From Triangularia verruculosa (lineage: Eukaryota; Ascomycota; Sordariomycetes; Sordariales; Podosporaceae): 64,000 nt of DNA. The translations under genes were made by a program, and so were the position numbers. The DNA lies in the NCBI GenBank assembly GCA_033296885.1, contig MU863993.1, forward strand, positions 1-64,000, written 5' to 3'. This document shows positions 54,518 through 64,000 of this stretch, in pieces (within the stretch, counting starts at the first letter, position 1; each line of letters starts with the position of its first letter). The notes under the pieces are model-generated. The model searched no databases. It saw only the letters and a list, made by a program, of their open reading frames with translations, and had not been told where the DNA came from.

Positions 54518-57376
54518 ATGCCGTTTGACCCAACAAAATTCACAAAGGCCACGGCCGCCGATTATTCCTCCTCGGAATCCGACGCTGACGACGACGAGTA
54601 CTTGATGCCCTCAACGAATCCACACGACGACGAATTTGCCGACCACAACCCAAGAAAACGAAGGCGTACCGGTCGCGATGCCAAAGAGAGCGCCGCCCTT
54701 GGAATATTCGGGTCAGAGAGCGAAGATGAAGGGCCAAGTAGACGATGGAAACACAAGCCTCTGCGCAACAAGGGTGTCAGCTTTGTCTCGTCGAGCAATG
54801 TCAAGCCCGGCCCGGTCGACGATGAAGACGACGAGGATGATGATGGCGACGATGACCAAGAGCAAGATGATGAATATGCCGAATGGGATGACGAAGGAAA
54901 GCCAACTATGATGCCCTCGACAGCCACCGCCGCTGATGAGGACGAGGACGATGAAGACGAGGATATGGGTGGCGTCGGCCTGGGGTTTGGGGGCGCCGCT
55001 GCCGCTGCTGCTCAAAGCCTTGGATGGACACCACCAACCTTGCAACAAAAACCTCTGAAAAGCGCCGCCCCCAAACCAATGTCGTTCGTCAAGTCCAAAG
55101 TTGACCCCAGTAACCCTCTTGGTACTGGGTTCGTGCCAATGTCTGCGAGAGGCCCAACACTGTTAGCACAAGATGACGATGAACCGGCAAAATCACGAGT
55201 TCCAGCCGCTAGCGCATTTACCAAGGGGAAGGGAGGCAAGATCAAGACAAACACCAATTCGTTCGCTGCACGAATGATGGCCAAGATGGGTTACCAGGAA
55301 GGAAAAGGTCTTGGAAAGGAGGGCCAGGGTCGAAATATCGTAATTGAGGCCAACCTGCGCCCGCAAGGAGCCGGTCTTGGTGCCGTCAAGGAAAAGACAG
55401 AGCAGGAAAGACAAGAAGAGAAAAGGCAAGCTCGGCTCCGGGGTGAGGAGGTTATTGACTCGGAAGAGGAGGAAAGGAAAAAGAGGGCCGCCCGCAGAAA
55501 GAAGGGTCTCACTGGCGGGCTCGGTAGTGGTACTGGCAGTGGCGCAAGCACACCCAAGCGTCAGAAACCAAAATATCTGACGATGGACGAGATCAAGAAG
55601 GCTGCGCCGGGTCTCAAAATCCCGGACGCTTTCACCCCTATCCTAGATCTGACTGGGCCTGGCAAGAAGATGCTCACCACATCTTCAGGCCTAATGACGC
55701 CTACCGGTGGCCCTGCCCCTGTCGAGTCTGCCGAGACCGCCGAATCCCGAAAGCTCGTCAGACGCGCCCAAAATGACTTCATGGCGATTTTGGAGGAATG
55801 GCAGAGTCTACAGGAGCGCAAAGCATATGTTGAGCTTCAACTCAAGCAGGAAAAGCAGGAGTTGGAGGAACTTTCTACGACTCTACAGGGCAACAGGTCG
55901 CTTACTGCCGCTTGTGCTGCAGCATCTAACCCAACAGAAAGCGGCGAGATTGACCGCAAGGCTGATCTGAATTACCGGCTGGGCCGCATCATCTTGGGGC
56001 TCAGCGATACCTACACTTCCTTGTCCGACAAAATGCTGCCACAGATCCAGGAAGAACTCACGACACTTGTTGTGGCTGCTATCCACCCAGCCTTCAACCA
56101 GTACCGTCACTTATGGGAGCCCCTCGAAGAGCCGAAACCAAGTTTTGTCGATGGCCTCAAAACCATCCGTGGTTTGCTAGGTCTTGATCAGCAAGCCAAG
56201 AAAACTTACCGCCGCCCAACAGCCACGCCCTACGAAACGATGATGTACGAGCTTTGGTACCGAACCGTCACCAGCGCAGTCCGCGAATGGAACGTCCGCG
56301 AGCCAGACCAACTCATCGCTGTATTGGAAGCCTGGAACGACCTCCTCCCCGGCTTCGTCCGCACCCAGCTCTTGCAGGATATCATCCGCAAACTTGAAGA
56401 AGCGGTGCAGAAATGGCAGCCAAAGCGCCACAGCGAGCACCTCCCACACACATGGATCTTCCCATGGCTGCCATACCTGCCGTCGGTCCACCTTGACGCG
56501 AGAAGCTCTTCTGGTTTGGTCGCAGATGTGAAGCGCAAGTTCAGACAGCTGATTGACTCGTGGGACTTCAAGCGAGGCGTCATACCTGGCCTCAAGCCCT
56601 GGAAACAGGTCCTTCGCGGTAGCAGCAGCAAGAACGACCAGTGGGGTCCTCTGGTGATGAACCACCTTTTACCTGGGCTAGCGAAATACCTGAGGAAGAA
56701 CTTCAAGGTTGATCCAGGGGATCAGGAGCCGTATATGAAGGTGCTGGATAGGACCTTTGAGTGGTTGGAGTTTGTCAGTCCGACGATGATTGGAGAGGTA
56801 GTGGTGGCCGAGGTATTCCCGATGTGGCATGAGGCGCTGTACCAGTGGTTGCTGCTCGAGGACGCGAATTACGATGAGATTGGGCAGTGGTTCCAGTGGT
56901 GGCAGGATGATGTCTTTCCCGAAGAGATCAAGGCGTTGCCTTCTGTCGCTGCTGAGTTTGAGAAGGGCACGAACCTGATCGAGAAAGCGCTTGATCTCGG
57001 GGATAGAGCCAAGGCGGAGCTTAAACCACCGGAGAAGGGCCCTGCGCTGCGGAGCGAGAGGCGGGAGAGGGAACATAAGCCGAGAAGACCTGAGCCTGTC
57101 GTTGAGACGCCAGTTGGGGAACCACCGAAGGAGGTGTCCTTCAGACAGGTCATGGAGGAGTGGTGTCAGGAGAATGACTTGCAGTTTGTGCCTGAGAGGA
57201 GCGTGCATGCTGAGGGGCCGATGTACAAGATCTCTGGGTATGACGCCAAGAAGAGTGTGTTGGTGTGGTTCAAGAAGAGGAATACCATGTCGGTGCAGAC
57301 CAAGACGGATGGGACGGTGGAGATTAAGCGGGAGAATGAAGATGAGTATGGGGTGCTGTTGGACTTGGTTGCTTAA
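54518..57376 (+). CDS. Ntr1/TFIP11-type G-patch spliceosome-disassembly factor (952 aa)
   Basis: Single exon; ATG at 54518 gives MPFDPTKFTKA. An acidic N-terminal part (about 15-160) with KRRR basic patches is followed by the G-patch (about 243-290: FAARMMAKMGYQEGKGLGKEGQG...GLGA). A charged coiled-coil (about 295-340) and a long helical GCFC-type domain (about 430-850; MMYELWYRTVTSAVREWNV and WLPFLP-like segments such as IFPWLPYLPSVH) come next. The C-terminus has SFRQVMEEWCQENDLQFVPE and a short beta segment. In yeast Ntr1/Spp382 the G-patch activates the helicase Prp43 to release lariat introns; TFIP11 is the animal counterpart. Length and domain order are normal. The upstream in-frame extension to 54338 lacks family features. 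Confidence 0.93.
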   Translation: MPFDPTKFTKATAADYSSSESDADDDEYLMPSTNPHDDEFADHNPRKRRRTGRDAKESAALGIFGSESEDEGPSRRWKHKPLRNKGVSFVSSSNVKPGPVDDEDDEDDDGDDDQEQDDEYAEWDDEGKPTMMPSTATAADEDEDDEDEDMGGVGLGFGGAAAAAAQSLGWTPPTLQQKPLKSAAPKPMSFVKSKVDPSNPLGTGFVPMSARGPTLLAQDDDEPAKSRVPAASAFTKGKGGKIKTNTNSFAARMMAKMGYQEGKGLGKEGQGRNIVIEANLRPQGAGLGAVKEKTEQERQEEKRQARLRGEEVIDSEEEERKKRAARRKKGLTGGLGSGTGSGASTPKRQKPKYLTMDEIKKAAPGLKIPDAFTPILDLTGPGKKMLTTSSGLMTPTGGPAPVESAETAESRKLVRRAQNDFMAILEEWQSLQERKAYVELQLKQEKQELEELSTTLQGNRSLTAACAAASNPTESGEIDRKADLNYRLGRIILGLSDTYTSLSDKMLPQIQEELTTLVVAAIHPAFNQYRHLWEPLEEPKPSFVDGLKTIRGLLGLDQQAKKTYRRPTATPYETMMYELWYRTVTSAVREWNVREPDQLIAVLEAWNDLLPGFVRTQLLQDIIRKLEEAVQKWQPKRHSEHLPHTWIFPWLPYLPSVHLDARSSSGLVADVKRKFRQLIDSWDFKRGVIPGLKPWKQVLRGSSSKNDQWGPLVMNHLLPGLAKYLRKNFKVDPGDQEPYMKVLDRTFEWLEFVSPTMIGEVVVAEVFPMWHEALYQWLLLEDANYDEIGQWFQWWQDDVFPEEIKALPSVAAEFEKGTNLIEKALDLGDRAKAELKPPEKGPALRSERREREHKPRRPEPVVETPVGEPPKEVSFRQVMEEWCQENDLQFVPERSVHAEGPMYKISGYDAKKSVLVWFKKRNTMSVQTKTDGTVEIKRENEDEYGVLLDLVA

Positions 57377-57880
57377 GCGGGAATGGGGATACCTTAGTTC
57401 TTGTGTGTGGATATTGAGTAGAGGTTGGATGCTAATGATACCATAATCTTATTTGGATTCATACAAATTTGCTGACTTGAACGACAAGAGAATAAAACGG
57501 AGATATTTTGTACTTACCTAACCGACTATTCAAATTCAGGATACAGCGTACCCGGTCAGGACTCAGGCATGACCCCGCGCTTCAATGTCTTGGTCGAATT
57601 TCTCATTTTGACTTGGATTGGTACCGGAGGTAGCTTCCCTGGTATGGTGCTGGACGGATGAAAGCGGACACACTGCGTCTCACCAGACACGCGAGCGGGG
57701 TTCTTCATGCTCGTCGGCAGATGCCCAGGGCACAGCCATACAGTTATTAGGTACCTTACATGGGCAAAATCCCTTCCTTTGAGGTAATCTCAACCAAACC
57801 CATTTTGCTTTTTTAATTCTTACCCTAGAGTGTTTTGAGATAGGGGCGAGATACGCATCAGTAGCTTCCTAGTCCTCGCT
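57377..57880. other. Intergenic region
   Basis: No gene or repeat recognised between the Ntr1-like stop and the nitrilase start. Confidence 0.4.
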
Positions 57881-58989
57881 ATGGCAAAGTCACTTCGAGT
57901 CGCGGTCATTCAGTCCGAGCCCGTGTACCTCGATCTCACAGCTACCATCGAAAAGTCATGTCGTCTCATCGCCGAGGCTGCCAAAAGTGGCGCGAAACTT
58001 GTCGCCTTTCCAGAATGTTGGGCTCCCGGCTACCCTGCTTGGATTTGGTAAGCCTTCTTCCCCTGAATCTTACCAGTCTTTGCTTTCTTATTGCAAATCT
58101 AATATGCCTCCGCAACTTCAAATAGGGCACGACTGGTCGACACCGATTTACACCCGCGATATATCTTCAACGCGCTACCAGTAAACTCACAAGCCATGGA
58201 CCTCGTCAAGGCAGCCGCCAAAGACCATTCCATCGCCGTGGTGCTTGGCTTTGCCGAACGAAGCCAAACCGACAGCGTCTACATCTCCCAGGCCATCATC
58301 TCCCCTCGTGGGGAACTCCTCGTGCATCGGAGGAAGATCAAGCCAACTCACATGGAGCGCACCATCTTTGGCGACGGCTCCGGCAACGACCTCAACAACG
58401 TCGTCGACATCGACTTCGGCCCCGACCACGGCAAGGTCAAAGTGGGCTGTCTCGCTTGCTAGGAGCACACGCAGCCGCTGCTCAAGTATCACACCATCTC
58501 CCAGGGCGAGACGATCCATGTTGCCATGTGGCCGCCCGTTTCCCCCATGCCTGGTGCCGACTACCCCGGGCTCTGGAGCATGACGGCAGAGGGTTGCCAA
58601 AACCTGTCCCAGACGTATGCCATCGAAAGCACCGCGTATGTGCTCCACAGCACGGCTGTGTGCCACCAACAGAGCATCGAGCTGCTTCGGACGCAGCAGG
58701 GGATTGTTTGCTCGGAACCAGGTGGTGGGCATAGCTGTGTCATTGCGCCCGATGGTCGACGCTTGACGGCACCTCTTGGCGATGGGACTGGTGTTGTGAA
58801 GGTATCGTGTATGCCGATTTGGACTTGACCAAGTGCGTTGCAGCTCGGGGTTTCTTGGATGTTGTTGGGCATTATAGCCGGCCCGACCTGCTTTGGCTTG
58901 GTGTTGACAAACGTCAAAAGCAGGTCGTGATTTCTGGGGATCCAACTCAGTCAATCGAAAACAGAGAGGATTCGCAATTCAGCGCATGA
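57881..58989 (+). pseudogene. Nitrilase, broken at the active site
   Basis: Exon 1 (57881-58047) gives MAKSLRVAVIQSEPVYLDL and the catalytic Glu in AFPECWAPGYP. The intron runs 58048-58125. Exon 2 continues with ARLVDTDLHPRYIFNALP, VLGFAERS, the catalytic Lys in HRRKIKPTHMER, FGDGSGND and the catalytic Cys in CLAC. The next codon, where nitrilases have Trp (CWEH), is TAG (58460-58462). The frame then continues perfectly (EHTQPLLKYHTISQGETIH, SCVIAPDGR). Near 58799 it shifts by one base so that EGIVYADLDL and the C-terminal part to 58989 lie in another frame. Two independent lesions make this a pseudogene unless they are sequencing errors. The family hydrolyses nitriles to acids and ammonia; the aromatic PGYPAWIW loop is typical of fungal aliphatic/aromatic nitrilases. 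Confidence 0.85.
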
Positions 58990-59356
58990 GGTTGGCTTAT
59001 TGGTTCACGGTAGCCACCCCATGTCATGCCCAGCATCACTTCGGTGTCCAAACGAGGATGGGATGCGGCTATTGACTAAGGTAGTGCGTCATTTCCAATC
59101 ACACTTCTCCTATCCCATTACCCCTGAGCCTTCAAACGAGGCGCGTGGTGCCAAGCGCGCAATAACAACCTGCCTTGTTTGGGTAGCGTCGTCGGAGCGG
59201 CGCAATATAGCAGGAAGCTTACGTCCCAAGCTGAACATGACAGGCATTCTGACCACCGTGAAACATAATAAATGATGATCCAGGGACGTCCTGTTTACCA
59301 TCTGAACCTCCTCCCTTCAACCAGCACGAGTGTCAAACCCCCAACCACTACCCAAA
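58990..59356. other. Intergenic region / promoter of the following gene
   Basis: No gene seen. A CACC-rich stretch precedes the ATG at 59357. Confidence 0.4.
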
Positions 59357-60295
59357 ATGTATGCCCTCACCACCCTTCTCACCTTCACCACCCTCCTCCT
59401 CTCCACTCCCACCATCGCCACGGTCCCCAACTCCCCCCGTTTCGACCTCACCAAACCCTCCTACGACCTCTTCCGGCACAAGACCCTCCACGATGACACC
59501 GTCCAGCAATCCTTCGCCTTCGACAACACCAACCGCCGCCTCTTCGTCGCCCAGCGCCGCAACGGCGCCGACACCACCCTCGGTCACCTCTGCATCACCC
59601 AGCTCGACTTCTCCGGCAACCAGCTCGGGTACATGCACCTCTCCGGCTTCGGCCACGGTGTCGCCTTTGGCGCGCAAGCTTCAGGATCAAGCACCTACCT
59701 CTGGACAGAAGTCGACGCGAACTCCAACGGCTACGGGACAAAGCTTGCCAAGTTCAAGTTCGTCAGTGGTACTTCGCTGACTGCGTCGAGTTCTGCCCTG
59801 ACGAAATACAAACCTGTTGCTGCGGCCACGGAGTTTACATGTTCCGTTGACACGGTGAATAATCGGTTGGTTGTGCGGTATCATGTCCCATCCTCGGGGA
59901 AGCATATTGCGGTTTACAGTCTGTCGGCGGCGAATGCTGGGAACTTCTCTGCGCCGCTGGTGAATTTCAAGCTGCCTACCCCGACGACGCTGGGGGGTGC
60001 GTTTCAGGGGTATGCGGCGTTTGGGAGGTACCTGTATTTGCTTTGGGGGGATAGCTATGACGCTACAGGAGGTACTGTCAACTCGCAAGTTGCGACCGTG
60101 GATATGAACACCGGGAAGGTGACGCAGGGGCCGGTGCTGACCAAGGCAGGGTCGACGTTGACCTTTCGGGAGGCGGAGGGTATGGCCATCTATCAGACCG
60201 CTGCGGGGCAGACGAGGTTGTTCTTGGGGTTCGCGAGCGGTGTTGCAGGGGATAGGAGGTCGAATTTGTTTTTCAAGAATGCGACGATTGTCTAG
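59357..60295 (+). CDS. Secreted protein resembling actinobacterial 'teichoic acid biosynthesis protein C' (312 aa)
   Basis: Single exon. MYALTTLLTFTTLLLSTPTIA is a signal peptide. The mature part reads FDLTKPSYDLFRHKTLHDDTVQQSFAFDNTNRRLFVAQ, LCITQLDFSGNQLGYMHL, FGHGVAFG, YLWTEVDANSNGYGTKLAKF, FREAEGMAIYQTAAGQTRLFLGFASGVAG. From memory this pattern is very close to Streptomyces proteins labelled teichoic acid biosynthesis protein C or phage-baseplate-like propellers. Repeated strand-turn motifs suggest a beta-propeller. The name is only an annotation label and no wall-polymer role is implied in a fungus. Lack of introns, strong GC bias in codon third positions and bacterial-like sequence suggest transfer from actinobacteria, perhaps old and shared by related fungi. 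Confidence 0.7.
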   Translation: MYALTTLLTFTTLLLSTPTIATVPNSPRFDLTKPSYDLFRHKTLHDDTVQQSFAFDNTNRRLFVAQRRNGADTTLGHLCITQLDFSGNQLGYMHLSGFGHGVAFGAQASGSSTYLWTEVDANSNGYGTKLAKFKFVSGTSLTASSSALTKYKPVAAATEFTCSVDTVNNRLVVRYHVPSSGKHIAVYSLSAANAGNFSAPLVNFKLPTPTTLGGAFQGYAAFGRYLYLLWGDSYDATGGTVNSQVATVDMNTGKVTQGPVLTKAGSTLTFREAEGMAIYQTAAGQTRLFLGFASGVAGDRRSNLFFKNATIV

Positions 60296-63236
60296 GGGGA
60301 TGGTTGTCCATACGACTCCTAAAAAGATTGCCGCAGTGTTAGCACATGTCAACGTCGAAAACATCTTCATGAACCAGTATGCCACGATAAAAAGCCCCCT
60401 GTCGAACATTCCCTCCAACCGACTCCCCGTTCCTCCACCTGACCAACCTCCCATTTCCTCCACTTGACATGTCCATCTCAGGTCACCAGTGGGCACGATG
60501 TTTCCCAATGGGCCCCTTAGGTTTAAACCCGACGTGGGACAAGAGCCAGACTGGACTGGAATCACGAGGCGCAGCGTGGGCCTAAGGGATGATTACAGGC
60601 TCCATGACCACCCAAAGTCTCGTGAGCGAACCTGGGCTATTCTGTCGGCGGCCGGTTGTCATACCATCCCCCAGAGTTGAACATGAAAATCGCACTGCGG
60701 CTGGCATACCTTTTCGCTGGTGCCTTGGTAGTAATCTTGAAGCCTGGCGGAGGCGTGGGAGATTGTCGGGGGGGAGGGAGGGCGGAGAACAGCAGCCGTG
60801 AGCTTCGTGATCTGTTTTCGAGGGGCAATCGTGTACGCGGCTGGGTTCAAGACGGTGGTCGCTCTCCGCCATCGGAGGTCATTCGACGGATCTGCTAAAT
60901 ATCGGTCAGAATATTGAGACCAAGATGGGAGACGCATGCTTACCGTCCTACACTGTTAGCGCGGGCATATTGCGCCCCGTTGGCAATGGAGTTGGTGAAG
61001 ATGGTCACAGTTGATGTGGGGTTGGCAAGAGGGAGGGATTCTCTTGAGCAAGTGAGAAAGTGAAAAGGTCGCCTTGTAAGTTCGGGACCCTTGGGCGAAG
61101 TGTGGTCGCTGGAGGCAGCATGATTGTTGACGTTGAGAACCCCAACCCCCCAGGCAAGGGTTCCAGACGCGTTCATCAGGAAGGTGCGGCCCAGTAAACA
61201 CGGTGCTGCCCTCCCATGAGCTTGTCAGTCAGAGACCTCGCCTCTGAGGAAACAGTTCTGATCCAACTGTCATCTCCGAGGTTTCACAGACCTCCAACAC
61301 ATACCCCAGGTATGTACATAGCCTATTCCCAACTCACATCAGTGGCTTTTGTCCTAGGTAGCTTTTGTTCTCCGTATTCCTACCGAGAAGAGTCGTTTAT
61401 TGAGCACGAAGCCGTAAACAGAACTGAGAGCGACTTCCCAAACTTCGTCAAGACTGCCCAGGCCACGCCAAAACAAAAACATGGTCACAGTCCTGGCAGA
61501 GTCAAGTGTCAAAGAGGAAGATGGCCTCAATTAGGGAAATTGGAAACTGCACTTTGATAAGGATCATGTGGTGAGCTGCCAAAGCTTCAGATACATCACA
61601 GCATTGCGTTGCGTGATTCAGGAGCTTCTTCACGGTCCCTGGTATCTGCGCCGATCTGGGGAGGGGCAGGTAAGAAAAGGAGGTTGTGGTCAAGGAAGAC
61701 TGTAGGGCATGCATATCTAGGTAGGCTGTCTCTGTTACTCGGACTGGATAACGCCGCTGGTACATATCATCACCATGCATGGTCCAGCATAACCAGGCGC
61801 CCACAGCATCGTCGCGGTACCTATTTAGCAATTCATGATTCCTACGACACTGATGATGAGCAAGAAGAGTTACTGCTAAAAAGTCTAGATCAAGGTTGCA
61901 GGTTACCCCGAAGGTAGGTATATAGGTAGGTAGTTAAGACCACCCCAGTTGCCAACAAAGAAATAGAGAGCAGAAAAAGGAAATCGGTGAAGTGGCAGAA
62001 GAGACATTGTGTTCCGCCCCTTCCTCTTAGGTACTCAAGTGTGACTTTGCTGTATCTCGGACTGATCTGTTCCCGTCTTTCATTGTCCTAAGTAGGTAGG
62101 TAGGTAGTATAAAACTACCTACCTTACCTTGCCTACCTGAACTTTGTGAGGTATGACCTGGCAGATTCTGACAGCATGAGAAAAAGGTACCTTAGTGAAG
62201 ATAGAAAGTACATCAGAATTTTGACGAGGAATATCGTTGTACATAAAATAAAGGGCACGGAGTTTTGCGTATTTGCTACCTTTTTCACCACCATATCAGT
62301 CTGTTCACGTAGCGCGTCAACATCACGAACACTGGAGGTGGTTGACTGACCACAATCCAACACTCCGACCCATGTATTCCACTGCCAGTTCAAGACTGTC
62401 CGTTCTGGCAATCACAAATATCAGTTTACCTAGTTGGTCTACGGATTTTGCAGTCTCAACAATACAAGTATTTATTGGCGTCAACTCGAGCAGCGAGCAA
62501 AGACACCGGAAATTCGCATGCCATTCTCAGTTCTCTCACCGACATGTCGTCCCAGCCGGAGAGCCGCTCCGCTAAACCGAAGAAAATCATGTTGCCTTGG
62601 GTCAATATGGAGATGCATGATCCGCCGCAGGGCTGACGGGTGGTAGCCAAGACTGAGGCGTGGCTGAAGGAGCGCTTACAGGGACATTAGCTCGTGCGAT
62701 CGCCAGAGACAAGGTTACCTTTCAACCGGCTTGGTAGTAAGCGGCTTGCCTTGCCAAGCATCAGGTGGCGGCTTGTCGTTGTAGCGAGGACTCGGCTATG
62801 ATCTTAGCTGCTATCCACCAACTCTCCGTCGGGAATATCTGACTACCTACTCCCAAGCTGGCTAGTATAATCTCACTCCGGCATCCACCTCAACCAAATG
62901 CTGGAGTTGTAGCTGGGTCCAGGGAAATGCATACGGCCATCCCATGTATCATCACCTCGTAAAGCGGCCTATCGGTCGTGAATAGCTGCCTCCTGAGGAG
63001 TGTCGGAGTTTTCGAACTCGAATGGACCAGATGTTCGTCCTTGGCACTGGGCAGAATGCAATCTTGAATTAGAATCATGCTAGCTTTGGGGACTAGGAAC
63101 TTCATGCCGACCGCGAGGTACCTACTCCGCGGTGAGTGCCCTGGATGTCAGCACGCCGACGACGGGGGGAATATGAGCTGTGAGACATTATAGCACCAGC
63201 GTCCAAAATGAGCAAGTCGACGGCGAAGTCATCAGA
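60296..63236. other. Gene-free stretch with GTAGG repeats
   Basis: No recognisable gene. Short TAGG/CCTA runs occur at 61710-61725, 61912-61935 and 62092-62140. Composition is normal and there is no RIP block. Confidence 0.4.
62090..62140. repeat. GTAG-repeat inverted repeat
   Basis: AAGTAGGTAGGTAGGTAGT, a short ATAAA loop, then ACTACCTACCTTACC forms a long imperfect hairpin. Confidence 0.55.
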
Positions 63237-63244
63237 TATATAAA
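63237..63244 (+). promoter_or_regulatory. TATA box of the Hce2-type gene
   Basis: TATATAAA lies about 140 bp before the ATG at 63383. A CT-rich leader (CCTCCCCCCCTC and TTTTTTTCTCC) follows, as in strongly expressed fungal genes. Confidence 0.6.
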
Positions 63245-63382
63245 CCTGCACCTCCCCCCCTCAAACCCATCTTTTTTTCTCCAGCCTCAGCTCCTCATCA
63301 GCCTTCACTCCACCCTCATATCTCTCAACCGTCAGCTCAAACCTTCAGTCTCTTTGACCAACTCCAAAATACCTTAGCCAAA

Positions 63383-63954
63383 ATGCAGTTCAAGGCCATC
63401 TTCACCACCCTCCTCGCCGCCGCCACCGCGGCCGAGTGCGCTCCCCAAGTCGCTCCCGCCGTCTACTCTCGCGAGGTTACTCTCAACCCCACCTACCCCG
63501 AGAACACCGGCCTCGCCATCAACAAGCGCAGCGACCGGTGCGGCCACTCGACCTTTGAGAACCGCGGCTCTGCCGGCTCCCCCTGGGTCACCGACTGCGA
63601 GCGCATGGCCAACAACCTCTCCGGCTCCGGAACCTGGACCTACAGCAGCTTTGACAGGCACAAGACCATTGCTTCTCATGGAACTTGGTAAGTACCTATC
63701 TCGCCGCCTTCCCCCGTTACCTTCCTATCGCAGGAACAGGGGTACTAACATTCGAAAACAGCGCCTTTGGCATCGAGGCTGCTCAGCTCTTCCAGGGCGT
63801 CACCCACGTCGGTACCCAAGACGTCAAGGACATTGTGCGGGATTCCATCATCAAGTTCAGACGCTCTGATGGCAAGGTTGGCGCCAGGGGCGAGATGCAG
63901 TGCGGTCCCGCAGGCAGTCCTTCGGACATCAGGATCGCTTGGGGCCTTTTCTAA
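63383..63954 (+). CDS. Secreted Hce2/Ecp2-type (putative necrosis-inducing factor family) protein, 165 aa, 2 exons
   Basis: Exons 63383-63687 and 63762-63954 sum to 498 nt in phase; the intron has GTAAGT and ends AACAG. MQFKAIFTTLLAAATAAECA is a signal peptide, followed by a short pro-region ending at the dibasic KR (48-49). The Hce2 domain runs from CGHSTFENRGS (Cys53) through DCERMANNLSGSGTW (Cys72), ASHGTCAFG (Cys102), VGTQDVKDIVRDSI and GARGEMQC (Cys149) to DIRIAWGLF. The four cysteines match the two-disulfide pattern of the family. Ecp2 of Cladosporium fulvum is an apoplastic effector; other family members sit in large chitinase-like proteins or act in fungal competition, so the role here is open. 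The intact frame and clear promoter argue for an active gene. Confidence 0.85.
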
Positions 63955-64000
63955 GCTTATGGCTTTTATTGGTAGTGTTTTGGAGATGTTGAGGTGTTGG

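Noticed and set aside
58187..58954. A 255-codon minus-strand frame
   Set aside because: It is entirely antisense to the nitrilase pseudogene, whose motifs are unmistakable on the plus strand.
1..64000. CRISPR arrays, operons, bacterial ribosome-binding sites
   Set aside because: The window is eukaryotic nuclear DNA. The tandem repeats seen are short minisatellites without unique spacers.

Overview
The window is nuclear DNA of a filamentous ascomycete (Pezizomycotina, most likely a Sordariomycete). The evidence is short GT-AG introns with CTAAC-type branch points, fungal gene families (SRPK-type kinase, Ntr1/TFIP11, GH10 xylanase, Hce2/Ecp2 effector, NACHT and HET remnants, DUF3435) and AT-rich repeats carrying the CpA-to-TpA footprint of repeat-induced point mutation (RIP).

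Region 1 (1-16.5 kb) is a nest of dead transposons. A RIP-riddled 3' half of a DUF3435/C2H2-type gene (about 130-1380) abuts a minus-strand Ty1/Copia element (1381-14965). That element is split inside gag-pol by a plus-strand Ty3/Gypsy element (5430-12974) with a perfect 5-bp target duplication. An unidentified RIP-degraded stretch follows.

Region 2 (16.5-36 kb) is a graveyard of accessory and allorecognition-type genes. It holds a GNAT-ankyrin pseudogene, a BTB pseudogene, a nearly complete DUF3435 tyrosine-recombinase gene killed by five RIP-type stops, an NWD/NACHT NLR pseudogene with an internal RIP tract, HET-domain pieces on opposite strands, a young 877-bp element with 143-bp perfect terminal inverted repeats, an intact secreted protein of unknown family, a truncated NACHT fragment abutting an open Fot1/pogo transposase, and AT-rich repeats.

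Region 3 (35.7-40 kb) carries a six-exon gene on the minus strand. It joins a SesB-like alpha/beta hydrolase to an uncharacterised middle region and a C2H2-like end, an architecture close to fungal NLR/allorecognition proteins.

Region 4 (40-64 kb) is ordinary gene space: GH10 xylanase with two XlnR-like sites, SRPK-family kinase, secreted beta-propeller, subtilisin, extended SDR reductase, Ntr1/TFIP11-like G-patch splicing factor, a nitrilase broken right after its catalytic cysteine, a secreted protein resembling actinobacterial 'teichoic acid biosynthesis protein C', and an Hce2-type secreted protein. Long gene-free stretches separate them (48.1-52.7 kb and 60.3-63.3 kb). Six of the intact genes encode predicted secreted proteins, which fits a plant- or litter-associated fungus.

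All exon models were inferred by eye from splice motifs and reading phase. No similarity search was run, and family assignments come from motif recognition.
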